A DNA stretch of 64,000 nt from Paenibacillus timonensis (GTDB lineage: Bacteria; Bacillota; Bacilli; Paenibacillales; Paenibacillaceae). The stretch spans positions 1-64,000 of the forward strand of contig NZ_JAKSXN010000013.1 of assembly GCF_022427145.1 (NCBI RefSeq), written 5' to 3'. The translations under genes were made by a program, and so were the position numbers. Positions 35,716 to 44,179 of the stretch are shown piece by piece. Within the stretch, counting starts at the first letter, position 1, and the number at the start of each line of letters is the position of its first letter. The notes under the pieces are model-generated. The model searched no databases, was not told where the DNA came from, and saw nothing but the letters and a program-made list of their open reading frames with translations.

Positions 35716-36468
35716 CTAAATGTTATAGTTAAGCTCGGGAGTAATTCGTTTCAGGAACTGCTTCGTCCGTTCTTCGCGCGGATGGTACAGCAGCTCCGCC
35801 GGGCTCCCTTCTTCCACGATGACGCCGCCGTCCATGAACACGGCGTGGTTGGCCACGTCGCGGGCAAACCCCATCTCATGGGTTACGACAATCATCGTGA
35901 TCCCTTCCTTGGCAATCTTACGGATAACCTCCAGCACTTCGCCGACAAGCTCCGGATCCAGAGCCGACGTAGGTTCGTCGAACAGAATCACCTCCGGCTC
36001 CAAGGCGAGCGCCCGGGCAATGCCCACCCGTTGCTGCTGACCTCCCGACAGCTGGCTCGGATAGGCGTCCAGCTTGCCGGCCAGACCGACCTTCTCCAGC
36101 AGTGCGATGCTGCGGGCTTTGGCCTCTTCCTTCGGCATGTTTTTGACGATGACCAGGCCTTCCATCACGTTCTCCAGCGCCGTCTTGTGCCGAAACAAGT
36201 TATATTGCTGGAACACCATCGCCGACTTTTGCCGAAGGGCATGGATATCTTTCTTCGTCGCTCGACTGCAATTCAGCTGAAAATCGCCGATGGCAATCTC
36301 GCCGCCGCTTGGCTTCTCCAGATAGTTGATGCATCGCAGCAGCGTGGTTTTGCCGGAACCGCTGGGTCCCAGAATGACTACGACATCACCTTGGTTTACC
36401 GATAGATCGATGGATTTTAACACCTGCTGGCGCCCAAAGGACTTGGAAATATGACGGAGCTGAATCAT
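35716..36468 (-). CDS. tcyN: Cystine-type amino acid ABC importer, ATP-binding subunit
   Basis: A 250-residue polar amino acid transporter ATPase. Walker A GPSGSGKTTLL, signature LSGGQQQRVGIARAL, Walker B VILFDEPTSALDPELV, H-loop VVTHEMGFA. It overlaps the second permease by 4 bp. With TcyK/L/M it forms an importer for cystine or S-substituted cysteines, as in the Bacillus ytmI operon. Cytoplasmic, membrane-associated. Confidence 0.87.
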   Translation of the reverse strand: MIQLRHISKSFGRQQVLKSIDLSVNQGDVVVILGPSGSGKTTLLRCINYLEKPSGGEIAIGDFQLNCSRATKKDIHALRQKSAMVFQQYNLFRHKTALENVMEGLVIVKNMPKEEAKARSIALLEKVGLAGKLDAYPSQLSGGQQQRVGIARALALEPEVILFDEPTSALDPELVGEVLEVIRKIAKEGITMIVVTHEMGFARDVANHAVFMDGGVIVEEGSPAELLYHPREERTKQFLKRITPELNYNI

Positions 36469-37175
36469 GCCACTCCCCCCCGGTTGTAAAGTTGGATTCG
36501 TTTCTCGAGCCGCGCCGTCAGCCGTTCGATCAAGACGGTCAGTCCCCAGAAAATCACCGCCGCCGCTAAGTAGGCCTCAAAAAACTTCCAGTTGGTCGAA
36601 GCGACGATTTGCGCTTTAGCGTTAATATCTACGACGGAGACGGTAAAGGCCAGCGTCGAGCCGTGCAGCATCCCGATCGCCGAGTTCGACAGGTTCGGGA
36701 GACTGACCGCCAGCGCCTGGGGGAACACGATCCGCCGAAGCGCCTGAAACGTCGTCATCCCGACGGAATAGGCCGCCTCGAGCTGACCGCGGTTCACCGC
36801 CAGCAAACCCGAACGAACCACCTCGGACATATAAGCCCCGGCTGTGATGGAGAACGAAATGAAGGCAAAAGCGATCATCGGGATGGAGGCGGATTTGAAC
36901 CCCCAACCAAACCAGCTGGATAAGCCGTCAAGGATCACCGGCAAACCGAAGTAAATGAGCAGTAAGTGCGTCAGCATCGGCGTTCCGCGGATAAAGGTGA
37001 CATAGGCGGTGGAAAGCGGACCCAGCACAGGCACCCGATACAGCCGGAACAACGCGGTGATCACGCCGATTCCAAAGCCGACCGAGACGGACACGGCGGT
37101 AATCAGCAACGTGGTAGGAATCGCTGACAGCAATTGAATGAATGCCGTCCAGATGAACGAGGGGTCGATTTTCAT
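36465..37175 (-). CDS. tcyM: Cystine-type amino acid ABC importer permease
   Basis: A 236-residue His/Glu/Gln-type permease with about five transmembrane helices; the docking loop reads QLEAAYSVGMTTFQALRRIV. It starts in the last codons of TcyL (4-bp overlap) with AAAGGAGG upstream. Pairs with the other permease to form the channel. Confidence 0.85.
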   Translation of the reverse strand: MKIDPSFIWTAFIQLLSAIPTTLLITAVSVSVGFGIGVITALFRLYRVPVLGPLSTAYVTFIRGTPMLTHLLLIYFGLPVILDGLSSWFGWGFKSASIPMIAFAFISFSITAGAYMSEVVRSGLLAVNRGQLEAAYSVGMTTFQALRRIVFPQALAVSLPNLSNSAIGMLHGSTLAFTVSVVDINAKAQIVASTNWKFFEAYLAAAVIFWGLTVLIERLTARLEKRIQLYNRGGVA

Positions 37176-37957
37176 AGTTTTGCGCCTCCTTTTTCCGCGC
37201 CGATCCCGGCGAACATGCCCCGGATCGATGGCTTCCGCTCGATGCGAAATCTTCTTCTCTCCGCCCCACCCGGCTGCTCATGCTTCAGCAAACGCCGTTC
37301 GGCAGCTCGCAGAAACTTCTCCAGCGTGAAGCTCACAATCAAATAAATGAAAGCCAGGGCCAGATACGCTTCGATAAAATGCTGGGTGAGCGCGCCCAAA
37401 GTCTGGGCTTTTCCGGTCATTTCCATGACGCCGAGCGTAAACGCCAGCGAAGTATCCTTCAGCAAGGCAATCACCATATTGGAAAATACCGGCACCGCAA
37501 CCGCCAGCGCCTGCGGCAATACGATTCTTGTAAACGCCTGAGTCCCCTTCATTCCGATGGCATAAGCCGCTTCAACCTGTCCCCGGTCCACGGCCGTCAC
37601 CGAAGCGCGGATGGTCTCCGACATAAAGGCTCCGGTGTGCAAACCGTAGGTCAAAATGACGAAGAATAACACGGGCGCGCGGGAGATATCCAGGTGGGCC
37701 AGCTTCAACAGCTCCGGCAAGCCATAATAGAACAGGAACAATTGAATCAAAATCCGCGTCCCTCTAAAAAACGAGACATACGCCATCGAAAACTGCTCCA
37801 AGACCGGAATGCGGTACAGCCGAGGGAACGCGATCAAAAACCCGACGACGATCCCCGTCAACAGCGACCCGCCCACAATCAGCAAGGTTACGCCCAGCGT
37901 CGACCACAGCTTTGAAAAGGCGCCGATCACGAAAGAGAAATCAAACGGTGCCCCCAC
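37172..37957 (-). CDS. tcyL: Cystine-type amino acid ABC importer permease
   Basis: A 261-residue permease with a GTG start behind AAAGGAGGG. The EAA-like loop is QVEAAYAIGMKGTQAFTRIV. The last 40 residues are an Arg/Lys-rich cytoplasmic tail (LRAAERRLLKHEQPGGAERR), longer than in most TcyL proteins. It follows the binding protein by 30 bp. Confidence 0.85.
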   Translation of the reverse strand: MGAPFDFSFVIGAFSKLWSTLGVTLLIVGGSLLTGIVVGFLIAFPRLYRIPVLEQFSMAYVSFFRGTRILIQLFLFYYGLPELLKLAHLDISRAPVLFFVILTYGLHTGAFMSETIRASVTAVDRGQVEAAYAIGMKGTQAFTRIVLPQALAVAVPVFSNMVIALLKDTSLAFTLGVMEMTGKAQTLGALTQHFIEAYLALAFIYLIVSFTLEKFLRAAERRLLKHEQPGGAERRRFRIERKPSIRGMFAGIGAEKGGAKL

Positions 37958-37987
37958 GAAAATCTCCCTCCTTTCCCGTCTTGCTCG

Positions 37988-38821
37988 TTAGTTATCGGAA
38001 GTAAAGTCTTCCCCGAGCCATTCCTTGCTCAGCTTGCCTAACGTGCCATCGGCTTTCAATTCCTTGATGGCGCCGTCGATGTCGTCGGCGAGCTTCTGCG
38101 CCTCCGGATCGTCCTTCCGGAATACAAAGAGGATATCCGCTTCGGACAGGTCCTCACCGGTCGTCTTCAGTTTCCCTTGGGGGTCGATCAGCGAAAGCGA
38201 GAAGTCCGCTCCCAGCGTGGCATCCACGCGTCCCGACGTGATTTGGCTGACCGTATCGTTCGCCGCACCGCTTTGATAAACGATTTCGATCGCATTGTTA
38301 TTTTCTTTGTTATAGTTCTCCAGGATTTGCGCCTCCGCGCTGGTAGCGCCTGTCAGCACCTTTTTTCCCTTCAAGTCGTCCAGCGAATGAATCGTATCGT
38401 TGTCTTTCGCGACGATAATTTTGTTTCTCCAGTGGGCGTAGGGCTCTTTGTTGAACAGGTACTTCTCGGACCGCTCCGGATTCTTCTCCATCTCGTGGGC
38501 GACAAAATCGATCTTCTTCGTCTCCAGGCTTAGCAGCAGGTTGGAAAACTCCTGGGTCTGGAACTCGAATTCATATTCTGCCAGACGGTTATCGATTTCG
38601 CGAACAAGTTCAACGTCAAAGCCGGTTAACTTCCCGTTCTCGTCGATAAAGCATACTTTAGGAAATCCCGTCCCCGTACCCACGATGATTTTCTTGACTT
38701 CCCCCGAGGCCGCGCTCGCTGCAGCTCCCTTGGATTCCGGCCCGCCGGATGTCTCCGTTCCGCATCCTGCCAGCACTCCCGTTAACACCAGTACGGCCAC
38801 CGCATTTAACCATCTCTTCAT
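37988..38821 (-). CDS. tcyK: Cystine-type ABC importer substrate-binding lipoprotein
   Basis: A 277-residue family-3 binding protein. Lipoprotein signal ending LTGVLAGC, lipidated Cys20. The ligand region has FPKVCFIDENGKLTGFDVEL and KIDFVAHEMEKNPERSEKY, typical of TcyJ/TcyK. It is the first gene of the operon that runs to 29836, opposite its LysR regulator's reading direction only by position (both on the minus strand). Only one binding protein is present whereas Bacillus has two (TcyJ and TcyK). Confidence 0.85.
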   Translation of the reverse strand: MKRWLNAVAVLVLTGVLAGCGTETSGGPESKGAAASAASGEVKKIIVGTGTGFPKVCFIDENGKLTGFDVELVREIDNRLAEYEFEFQTQEFSNLLLSLETKKIDFVAHEMEKNPERSEKYLFNKEPYAHWRNKIIVAKDNDTIHSLDDLKGKKVLTGATSAEAQILENYNKENNNAIEIVYQSGAANDTVSQITSGRVDATLGADFSLSLIDPQGKLKTTGEDLSEADILFVFRKDDPEAQKLADDIDGAIKELKADGTLGKLSKEWLGEDFTSDN

Positions 38822-38924
38822 GTCTCTTGCCCCTTCCCCATTCGCGATTTTCTTTGTTTTACAATTCCTATAAGTTTAGTCAGGATTATGTTGACACTAC
38901 TTTACTGTGATTTTTGTTACGCGT

Positions 38925-39833
38925 CTAATCGAGTTTTTCTATGGGTACATGCAAATCGTTAATGGGTGGAGCGCCTAGTTCCAATAGGGCGTCTATAAAA
39001 ACATTGTTTTCGCCGCTGAGGGAGATCAGATGGGTTTGCAGGGAGACGCCCGCCGTCTCGAGGATGTCTACCGGGACAAGGCTTCCCTCCTCAACTTCAT
39101 GTCTGGCGGACAGACCGGGGAGAAAGCAAATGCCGGCCCGGCTTAATACGAGTTTCTTGGCGGTCTCGGCATGATCGACTTGAAACACGATGTTCGGTGG
39201 CTGCTCCAGGCTTTCGAACGCGCGGTGAATTCGCATCCAGTCGAGCGAGCCGCATTCGAAGAATACGAGCGGTTCCCGCCGGATGTCACGGATGGAGGCG
39301 CTACCTGCCGTGGCAAGCGGGTGATCTTTATATACGTAAAGCCGGATGGGGTCATCGTAGAAGGGATAGGATTGGAAGGCCGGACTCATTTGCTTGCGCG
39401 CGAAAGCCAGGTTGATTTCTTTAGCGGTCAGCTTTGCCGCAAGGACGTCGGTCGGGCCGGTTGTCACCTTGAAGTTGATCAACGGAAAGCGTTGATGCAG
39501 AAGCATGAGCAAATGCGGCATCAAGTAGTTGGACACGGATACGGTACTGCCGATTCGAAGCTCCTCGGGGGTACCCGGCCGGGAGTGGAGATGATGTTTC
39601 CCTTTTTGGTAAGTCTGGAGGATTTGCTGGGCATAAGGTAGAAATTGTTTGCCTTTTTCCGTCAATTGGATTTGCTTCCCCAAGCGATCAAATAATCGGC
39701 TGTCCAGCTCCCGTTCGAGCGATTGTATCCGCGCGGTCACCGTCGGCTGGGAAAGAAACAGCACCTCCGCGGCCTTGTTGAAGCTGCCGTAGTGATTAAT
39801 GTACACAAAAGCCTCGATATGATCGATGTTCAA
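38925..39833 (-). CDS. LysR-family regulator (YtlI-like)
   Basis: A 302-residue LysR regulator. N-terminal helix-turn-helix NIDHIEAFVYINHYGSFNKA then AEVLFLSQPTVTARIQSLER; co-inducer domain from about 90. Start chosen as TTG at 39833 because AGGAGGG sits 6 bp before it and the protein then begins at the normal LysR position. Its neighbour is the sulfur operon starting at 38821, as YtlI neighbours the ytmI operon in Bacillus, so it probably activates that operon when sulfur is limiting. Confidence 0.85.
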   Translation of the reverse strand: MNIDHIEAFVYINHYGSFNKAAEVLFLSQPTVTARIQSLERELDSRLFDRLGKQIQLTEKGKQFLPYAQQILQTYQKGKHHLHSRPGTPEELRIGSTVSVSNYLMPHLLMLLHQRFPLINFKVTTGPTDVLAAKLTAKEINLAFARKQMSPAFQSYPFYDDPIRLYVYKDHPLATAGSASIRDIRREPLVFFECGSLDWMRIHRAFESLEQPPNIVFQVDHAETAKKLVLSRAGICFLPGLSARHEVEEGSLVPVDILETAGVSLQTHLISLSGENNVFIDALLELGAPPINDLHVPIEKLD

Positions 39834-39908
39834 AACGGTCCCTCCTCTAACGTTCATATATCTCACTATACCAATCTACATAGACGGTTTTCGGTTAAAT
39901 TATCCTTT

Positions 39909-39937
39909 ATCTTAGGGAGCCCGCCACTTTTTGTCAA
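39909..39937 (-). promoter_or_regulatory. Consensus sigma-A promoter of lysR-type gene
   Basis: On the minus strand TTGACA (39932-39937), 17 bp, TAAGAT (39909-39914); 75 bp upstream of the TTG start at 39833. Confidence 0.75.
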
Positions 39938-40071
39938 TCCTCCGATATAGAATTTCTTAATGGAAGTGCAAATATTTTTATATTCCGATGCGTTTAGTTG
40001 GTATTTAGCTTATACTTAGCTCACTTCACTTGATTGATGAACGAACTACCTCTATAAAGGGAGTGTTGGAA

Positions 40072-40620
40072 ATGAGCCGTTTCGAACAGGAAGTGAAAAT
40101 ACGGGATGCCCGCGACGAAGAACGCGAACAAATCGCCCATGTGATGCTGGAGGCTTATCGGCAATATGCGTTTGACATGCCCCGTGAACGGTGGGAGGAA
40201 TACCGGGAGAACATCCGGAGCTCCGTGTACGGCAACGGTCCCTACGCCCGCCTCGTAGCGGAGCTTGACGGAGAGATCGTCGGGAGCGTGCAGCTGTTCC
40301 TGACCTCGGAGGCGGCTTACGGAAGGTCGGACCTTGGCATCGAATCGCCCATTATTCGGCTGCTTGCCGTATCGCCCTACGCCCGCAGACGCGGGGTCGC
40401 CAAGCTGCTCCTCCGCGAGGCCGCCCGCAGATCCCTTCAGCTCGGCGCCCGCACGCTGTACCTACATACCTCGGACATGATGGCCGCTGCGGTGAAGCTG
40501 TATGAAAGCTTGGGTTTCGAACGGGCTTACGAAGCCGATACGTCCAATGGAGAAACCCTCGTCAAATCCTACAAGATTCAATTGACGGACGCGCTGCCTC
40601 TGCTTCAAGCGGGTGTCTGA
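40072..40620 (+). CDS. GNAT N-acetyltransferase, possible S-alkyl-cysteine acetylase
   Basis: A 182-residue GNAT protein: IVGSVQLFL beta strands, IIRLLAVSPYARRRGVAKLL with the R-R-x-G-V acetyl-CoA loop, and a C-terminal VKLYESLGFERAYEAD. AAAGGGAG precedes the ATG at 40072. It is divergent from the LysR regulator of the sulfur operon. In Bacillus the matching operon carries an N-acetyltransferase (SnaA/YtmI) that starts the pathway; the operon here lacks one, so this gene is the obvious candidate, though similarity alone does not prove it. Confidence 0.8.
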   Translation: MSRFEQEVKIRDARDEEREQIAHVMLEAYRQYAFDMPRERWEEYRENIRSSVYGNGPYARLVAELDGEIVGSVQLFLTSEAAYGRSDLGIESPIIRLLAVSPYARRRGVAKLLLREAARRSLQLGARTLYLHTSDMMAAAVKLYESLGFERAYEADTSNGETLVKSYKIQLTDALPLLQAGV

Positions 40621-40720
40621 GCGGCTCCGCGCCCGTTTCTGGCATCCCCGGTTCCCCCTAAGGTATAATAGAGTAGGCCACTCTATACACATCTAAAGAT
40701 AAAGGACGGAACCCATCCCT

Positions 40721-41470
40721 ATGATCGATAATTCCTATATCAACCCTCTGGAGCAGATGAAGGCGTTGCAAAAAAAGCTAACGCGGTTCATTATGATGTA
40801 CAAATTTGCGCTCCACGAAGTGGAGACCAAAATCGAAATCTTGCAGGAGGAATTCCAGCTTCTGCATGAGTATAATCCGATCGAGCACACGAAATCGAGA
40901 ATCAAATCCCCGGAAAGCATCATGAAGAAGCTGTACCGCAAGGGCGGCGCTACCTCTATCGAGGAAATCAAGCGCAACATCCGCGACATTGCCGGCATTC
41001 GCATCACCTGCTCGTTCATCTCGGACATTTACCGGATCAGCGAAATGCTGCGAGCGCAAAAGGACCTGAACATTCTCTCGGTGAAGGACTACATCAAACA
41101 CCCCAAGCCCAACGGATACAAAAGCCTGCACATGCTGGTCGAGGTGCCGGTGTTTATGTCGGACGGCGAGGAGTTGGTCTGTGTCGAAATCCAGATTCGG
41201 ACGATCGCCATGGATTTTTGGGCCAGCCTGGAGCATAAAATTTTTTACAAATATAACGAATCCGTGCCGGACCGTCTGCTCGAGGATCTCAAGAATGCCG
41301 CCGACACCGCCTATGAGCTGGATCTGAAAATGGAGCAGCTCCAGCAGGAAATGGAGGAAATCAAGCACGCGCATCAAGCCGAGGCTTCCGGAGAATTCCA
41401 ACTGCTCATCGATAACCAAAAAATCAGCATCCCGCAAAACCTGCTGAAGTTGTTGTCGGGCGGGGAATGA
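40721..41470 (+). CDS. sasA: Small alarmone (p)ppGpp synthetase, RelP/SasA (YwaC) type
   Basis: A 249-residue synthetase-only RelA homologue. Conserved stretches: NPIEHTKSRIKSPESIMKKL, RDIAGIRITCSFISDIYRI, HPKPNGYKSLHMLVE, CVEIQIRTIAMDFWASLEHK. No hydrolase, TGS or ACT domain. The N-terminus (IMMYKFALHEVETKIEILQEE) matches YwaC (SasA) better than YjbM (SasB). It converts GDP/GTP plus ATP to pppGpp-type alarmones under stress. The C-terminal 40 residues extend beyond the Bacillus protein. Single-gene unit with a TATAAT at 40664 and a terminator at 41491. Confidence 0.87.
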   Translation: MIDNSYINPLEQMKALQKKLTRFIMMYKFALHEVETKIEILQEEFQLLHEYNPIEHTKSRIKSPESIMKKLYRKGGATSIEEIKRNIRDIAGIRITCSFISDIYRISEMLRAQKDLNILSVKDYIKHPKPNGYKSLHMLVEVPVFMSDGEELVCVEIQIRTIAMDFWASLEHKIFYKYNESVPDRLLEDLKNAADTAYELDLKMEQLQQEMEEIKHAHQAEASGEFQLLIDNQKISIPQNLLKLLSGGE

Positions 41471-41490
41471 GGCTTCGCCCTTTCCTCACA

Positions 41491-41536
41491 AAAGAGAGCT
41501 TCCCTACACCGAAATCCCGGCATAGGGAAGCTCTTT
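41491..41536. terminator. Bidirectional terminator sasA / helicase-DUF3934
   Basis: AGAGCTTCCCTA and TAGGGAAGCTCT pair (12 bp) with A/T tracts on both sides; serves the convergent transcripts. Confidence 0.85.
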
Positions 41537-41554
41537 GTCATTAGGGTTTATAGC

Positions 41555-41698
41555 TTACTTAGATTCAACGGATCCCTTTTTATCAGCTTTGCTCGTATAA
41601 GGTTTAGGCGCGCTTTTCGCTCTTCGTTCACTTGCTTGCCAACGATTCCAACCTTTTTTGTCCGTTCCTCTGCCTGTACCGCCTTTCCCTTTGGCCAT
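41555..41698 (-). CDS. DUF3934 basic microprotein, 47 aa
   Basis: A 47-residue protein, MAKGKGGTGRGTDKKGWNRW then QASERRAKSAPKPYTSKADK, very rich in Lys, Arg and Gly. It matches the DUF3934 family pattern as I remember it. GGAGTG lies 5 bp before the ATG. It starts 30 bp after the stop of the DEAD-box helicase, with no terminator between, so the two are co-transcribed. The composition resembles RNA-binding disordered tails and suggests a helper for RNA or ribosome work; no function is known. Confidence 0.82.
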   Translation of the reverse strand: MAKGKGGTGRGTDKKGWNRWQASERRAKSAPKPYTSKADKKGSVESK

Positions 41699-41728
41699 GT
41701 CATCACTCCGCTATAGTTGGTATGGCAA

Positions 41729-42967
41729 TTATCTTTTCACTTTAACCTTTGGTTTAACCCTTTCCATTTCCTTACCCTTGTTTCTAGGCGCACGAACAGG
41801 CTGGGCTTCTTTTGGGGTTGGTGCTGTCTGCGTCATTGGGTAAGGATGGTCCTTGATTACGGGGATTCGCTTGCCAATCAATTTTTCGATATCTACCAAG
41901 TATTCCTTCTCGTCGAAATCGCACAAGGAAATCGCCACGCCGCTTTGACCGGCCCGGCCTGTCCGCCCGATCCGGTGAACGTACGTTTCGGGAACGTTCG
42001 GCAGCTCATAGTTGATGACATGGGACAACTCGTCGATGTCGATGCCCCGCGCCGCAATGTCGGTCGCCACCAATACGCGCAAGGACCGGTTTTTGAAATC
42101 TTGCAAAGCCGTCTGCCGGGCACCTTGCGATTTGTCGCCGTGGATGGCTTTCGCGCTGACCTGCGCTTTCGACAGGTGGCGCACAAGGCGGTCCGCTCCA
42201 TGCTTGGTCCGCGTAAAGACGATGGCGGATTCGATGGATTCGTCCTTCAGGAGATGAAGCAGCAGATCCTTCTTATTGCTCTTGTCCACGTAATAAAGGT
42301 ATTGCCCGATGGCATCCACCGTCGAGGATACCGGCGTAATCGCCACCTTTACGGGATTTCTCAAGATGGAATCGGCCATCTGAGCAATGACGCCGGGCAT
42401 GGTTGCGGAGAAGAGCAGGGTTTGCCGCTGGGACGGCGTTTTTGCGATGATTTTCTTGACATCGTGGATAAAGCCCATGTCCAGCATGCGGTCCGCTTCA
42501 TCCAGAATCAGGAGCTCCACGTCCTTCAGATCGATCAGCTTCTGCTGCATCAAATCATTCAGACGGCCGGGGGTAGCCACTAGAATATCAACGCCTTTTT
42601 GCAGCGCGGTCTCCTGCGGTTTCTGTGACACGCCCCCGAAAATGACAGCGCAGCGCAAGGGCAAATATTTGCCGTAGGCGCAAAAGTTCTCGTGGATCTG
42701 CAGCGCCAGCTCGCGCGTTGGCGTGATCACCAACGCCCGGATGTTCCGCCGGCCCGCCCGCGGCGCGTTGTCCTTGTGCAGCAATTGCAGCGTAGGAATC
42801 GCGAACGCGGCGGTTTTCCCCGTGCCGGTCTGCGCGCAGCCCAGCAGGTCTCTCCCGCTCAGAATAGGCGGGATCGCTTGTTGTTGAATCGGCGTAGGCG
42901 CCGTATAGTTCTCTTGTTCTAATGCTTTTAATATGGAAGGGATCAAGTTTAGTTCGTTAAATTGCAT
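41729..42967 (-). CDS. DEAD-box RNA helicase, RhlE type
   Basis: A 412-residue ATP-dependent RNA helicase. Q motif [10 protein letters not shown], motif I AQTGTGKT, Ia [41 protein letters not shown]. The C-terminal tail is short and basic ([17 protein letters not shown]), as in RhlE proteins. AAGGAG precedes the ATG. A perfect stem-loop abuts the Shine-Dalgarno site. It likely unwinds structured RNA during cold shock, ribosome assembly or decay, and shares a transcript with the DUF3934 gene. Confidence 0.88.
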   Translation of the reverse strand: MQFNELNLIPSILKALEQENYTAPTPIQQQAIPPILSGRDLLGCAQTGTGKTAAFAIPTLQLLHKDNAPRAGRRNIRALVITPTRELALQIHENFCAYGKYLPLRCAVIFGGVSQKPQETALQKGVDILVATPGRLNDLMQQKLIDLKDVELLILDEADRMLDMGFIHDVKKIIAKTPSQRQTLLFSATMPGVIAQMADSILRNPVKVAITPVSSTVDAIGQYLYYVDKSNKKDLLLHLLKDESIESAIVFTRTKHGADRLVRHLSKAQVSAKAIHGDKSQGARQTALQDFKNRSLRVLVATDIAARGIDIDELSHVINYELPNVPETYVHRIGRTGRAGQSGVAISLCDFDEKEYLVDIEKLIGKRIPVIKDHPYPMTQTAPTPKEAQPVRAPRNKGKEMERVKPKVKVKR

Positions 42968-42978
42968 AATAACTCCTT

Positions 42979-42999
42979 GCCGAAATCGCTAATTTCGGC
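42979..42999 (-). promoter_or_regulatory. Stem-loop abutting helicase Shine-Dalgarno
   Basis: On the minus strand GCCGAAAT-TAGCG-ATTTCGGC, a perfect 8-bp stem, is followed at once by AAGGAG and then the ATG. An extended -10 (TGGTATGAT, 43021-43026 for the hexamer) lies just upstream. The hairpin may protect the 5' end or tune translation. Confidence 0.55.
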
Positions 43000-43080
43000 G
43001 GCCAGCATGTAAGGTCACCGATCATACCAATATAACACGGTGCGGGTGACCCGGCAAATGGGGAGCGGACTAGACGTTCC

Positions 43081-43281
43081 GATAAGGCCGTTTTTTGACC
43101 TTATTTCCACCTTGTTGCCCGCCATGCAGAAAATAAGGCCATTTTAGGGTCTTATTTTCTGATTGAAGGACTGAAAGGTCCTGCTTCTGCCCGATTTCGA
43201 ATCAAATAAGGCCATTTTATGGCCCTATTTACCGCAACACGTGGCTTTTTCGAGAAATAAGGACACTTTTTACCCTTATTA
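43081..43281. repeat. Four palindromic AATAAGG...CCTTATT intergenic repeats
   Basis: Copies at 43081-43106, 43130-43158, 43204-43230 and 43255-43281 each read roughly AAATAAGGcCaTTTTagGgtCTTATTT, i.e. each is an inverted repeat of about 27 bp. Spacing is irregular (49, 74, 51 bp). They fill the 366-bp gap between the helicase and GNAT genes. A related copy lies at 23914-23941. Confidence 0.7.
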
Positions 43282-43333
43282 CCGCCGAGTGCGGCCGAGG
43301 ATCGGGGACAGGGGACCACTTTACGTTCATCAA

Positions 43334-43927
43334 TCATTGCCCACCCAGGTAATCCCCCACGTTGCACAACCAAACCAGATGGTCCTGCCCCGGTCCCCAG
43401 TAGTCCTTGGCCACGGCATAAGGCGCTCCGAACTTGCGCAGCCACTTCTGCTGCGCCCTCTTGTAGCCGCTGTCGAGGCAAAATCGCTCGATGCCCCGCT
43501 CCTTCAGCTCTTCCGCCAACGCCTGGATCAAAGCCGCCCCGATGCCTTGCCCTTGATAGGCGGGCAGCACGTACAAGCTTCCCAGTTCGCCAACATCATC
43601 CAGAGCGCGCCGAGTACATTCGGCGATTTCCTTCCCGCGGGGACCATAGGAGATCGTGCCGACCACCTCCCGATCCGCCTTCGCTATCAGAAAAAAGACG
43701 GTCCCCTCCGCCGCATGCGGCCAAGGCTGGAGCGGATCTAAGTCTGGTGCGGTCCGAAGCGCCGCGTCCACTAGCCTCTTCTTCCCTTCGACTTCTCGGC
43801 GGATTTCTTCTATTAAATCCCCGAGCCCTTCCCCGGCGAAAGCCTCTGGGATGGTTTGCTCGAATACCCGGCAAGCCTCCTCCCGATCTGCGGGAACTAA
43901 CGGAACGATGTGGATACCTTCGACCAT
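43334..43927 (-). CDS. GNAT-family N-acetyltransferase
   Basis: A 197-residue GNAT enzyme. VVGTISYGPRG strand, ELGSLYVLPAYQGQGIGAAL with Q-G-x-G acetyl-CoA loop, and a C-terminal FCLDSGYKRAQQKWLRKFG helix. The N-terminus (REACRVFEQTIPEAFAGEGL) is substrate-specific and unrecognised. Monocistronic and divergent from the ABC exporter; substrate unknown. Confidence 0.82.
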   Translation of the reverse strand: MVEGIHIVPLVPADREEACRVFEQTIPEAFAGEGLGDLIEEIRREVEGKKRLVDAALRTAPDLDPLQPWPHAAEGTVFFLIAKADREVVGTISYGPRGKEIAECTRRALDDVGELGSLYVLPAYQGQGIGAALIQALAEELKERGIERFCLDSGYKRAQQKWLRKFGAPYAVAKDYWGPGQDHLVWLCNVGDYLGGQ

Positions 43928-44075
43928 CGCAATCCCTCCTTCACATTTTTTCGAAATCTGCCTTCAAAATCCTTGATATCACCTTCATATTCTAAAGATT
44001 TTACCGAAATAAAAGCAAAGGGGCGATCCCCCCGAGAAAACGCAAACATACGTGATAACAAGCTGGAATACGCGG

Positions 44076-44104
44076 GTTTTACCTTTGGGTGGTTGTGGTA
44101 TAAT
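44076..44104 (+). promoter_or_regulatory. Extended -10 promoter of ABC exporter operon
   Basis: TGGTATAAT (TATAAT at 44099-44104 with TG extension) and a weak TTTTAC-like -35 17 bp upstream; 76 bp before the exporter start. Confidence 0.6.
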
Positions 44105-44179
44105 CACGATGATTTGCGAAAACGGATTCCATCCGGCAGCTTTGCATGCAAGAACGAACAAACAGAAACGGGTGATCAG

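Noticed and set aside
38822-38924. S-box or T-box riboswitch before the sulfur operon
   Set aside because: The gap is only 103 bp and has no conserved riboswitch core or terminator; LysR control suffices.
43081-43281. CRISPR array
   Set aside because: Units are palindromic and variable, spacing is unequal and no cas genes occur.
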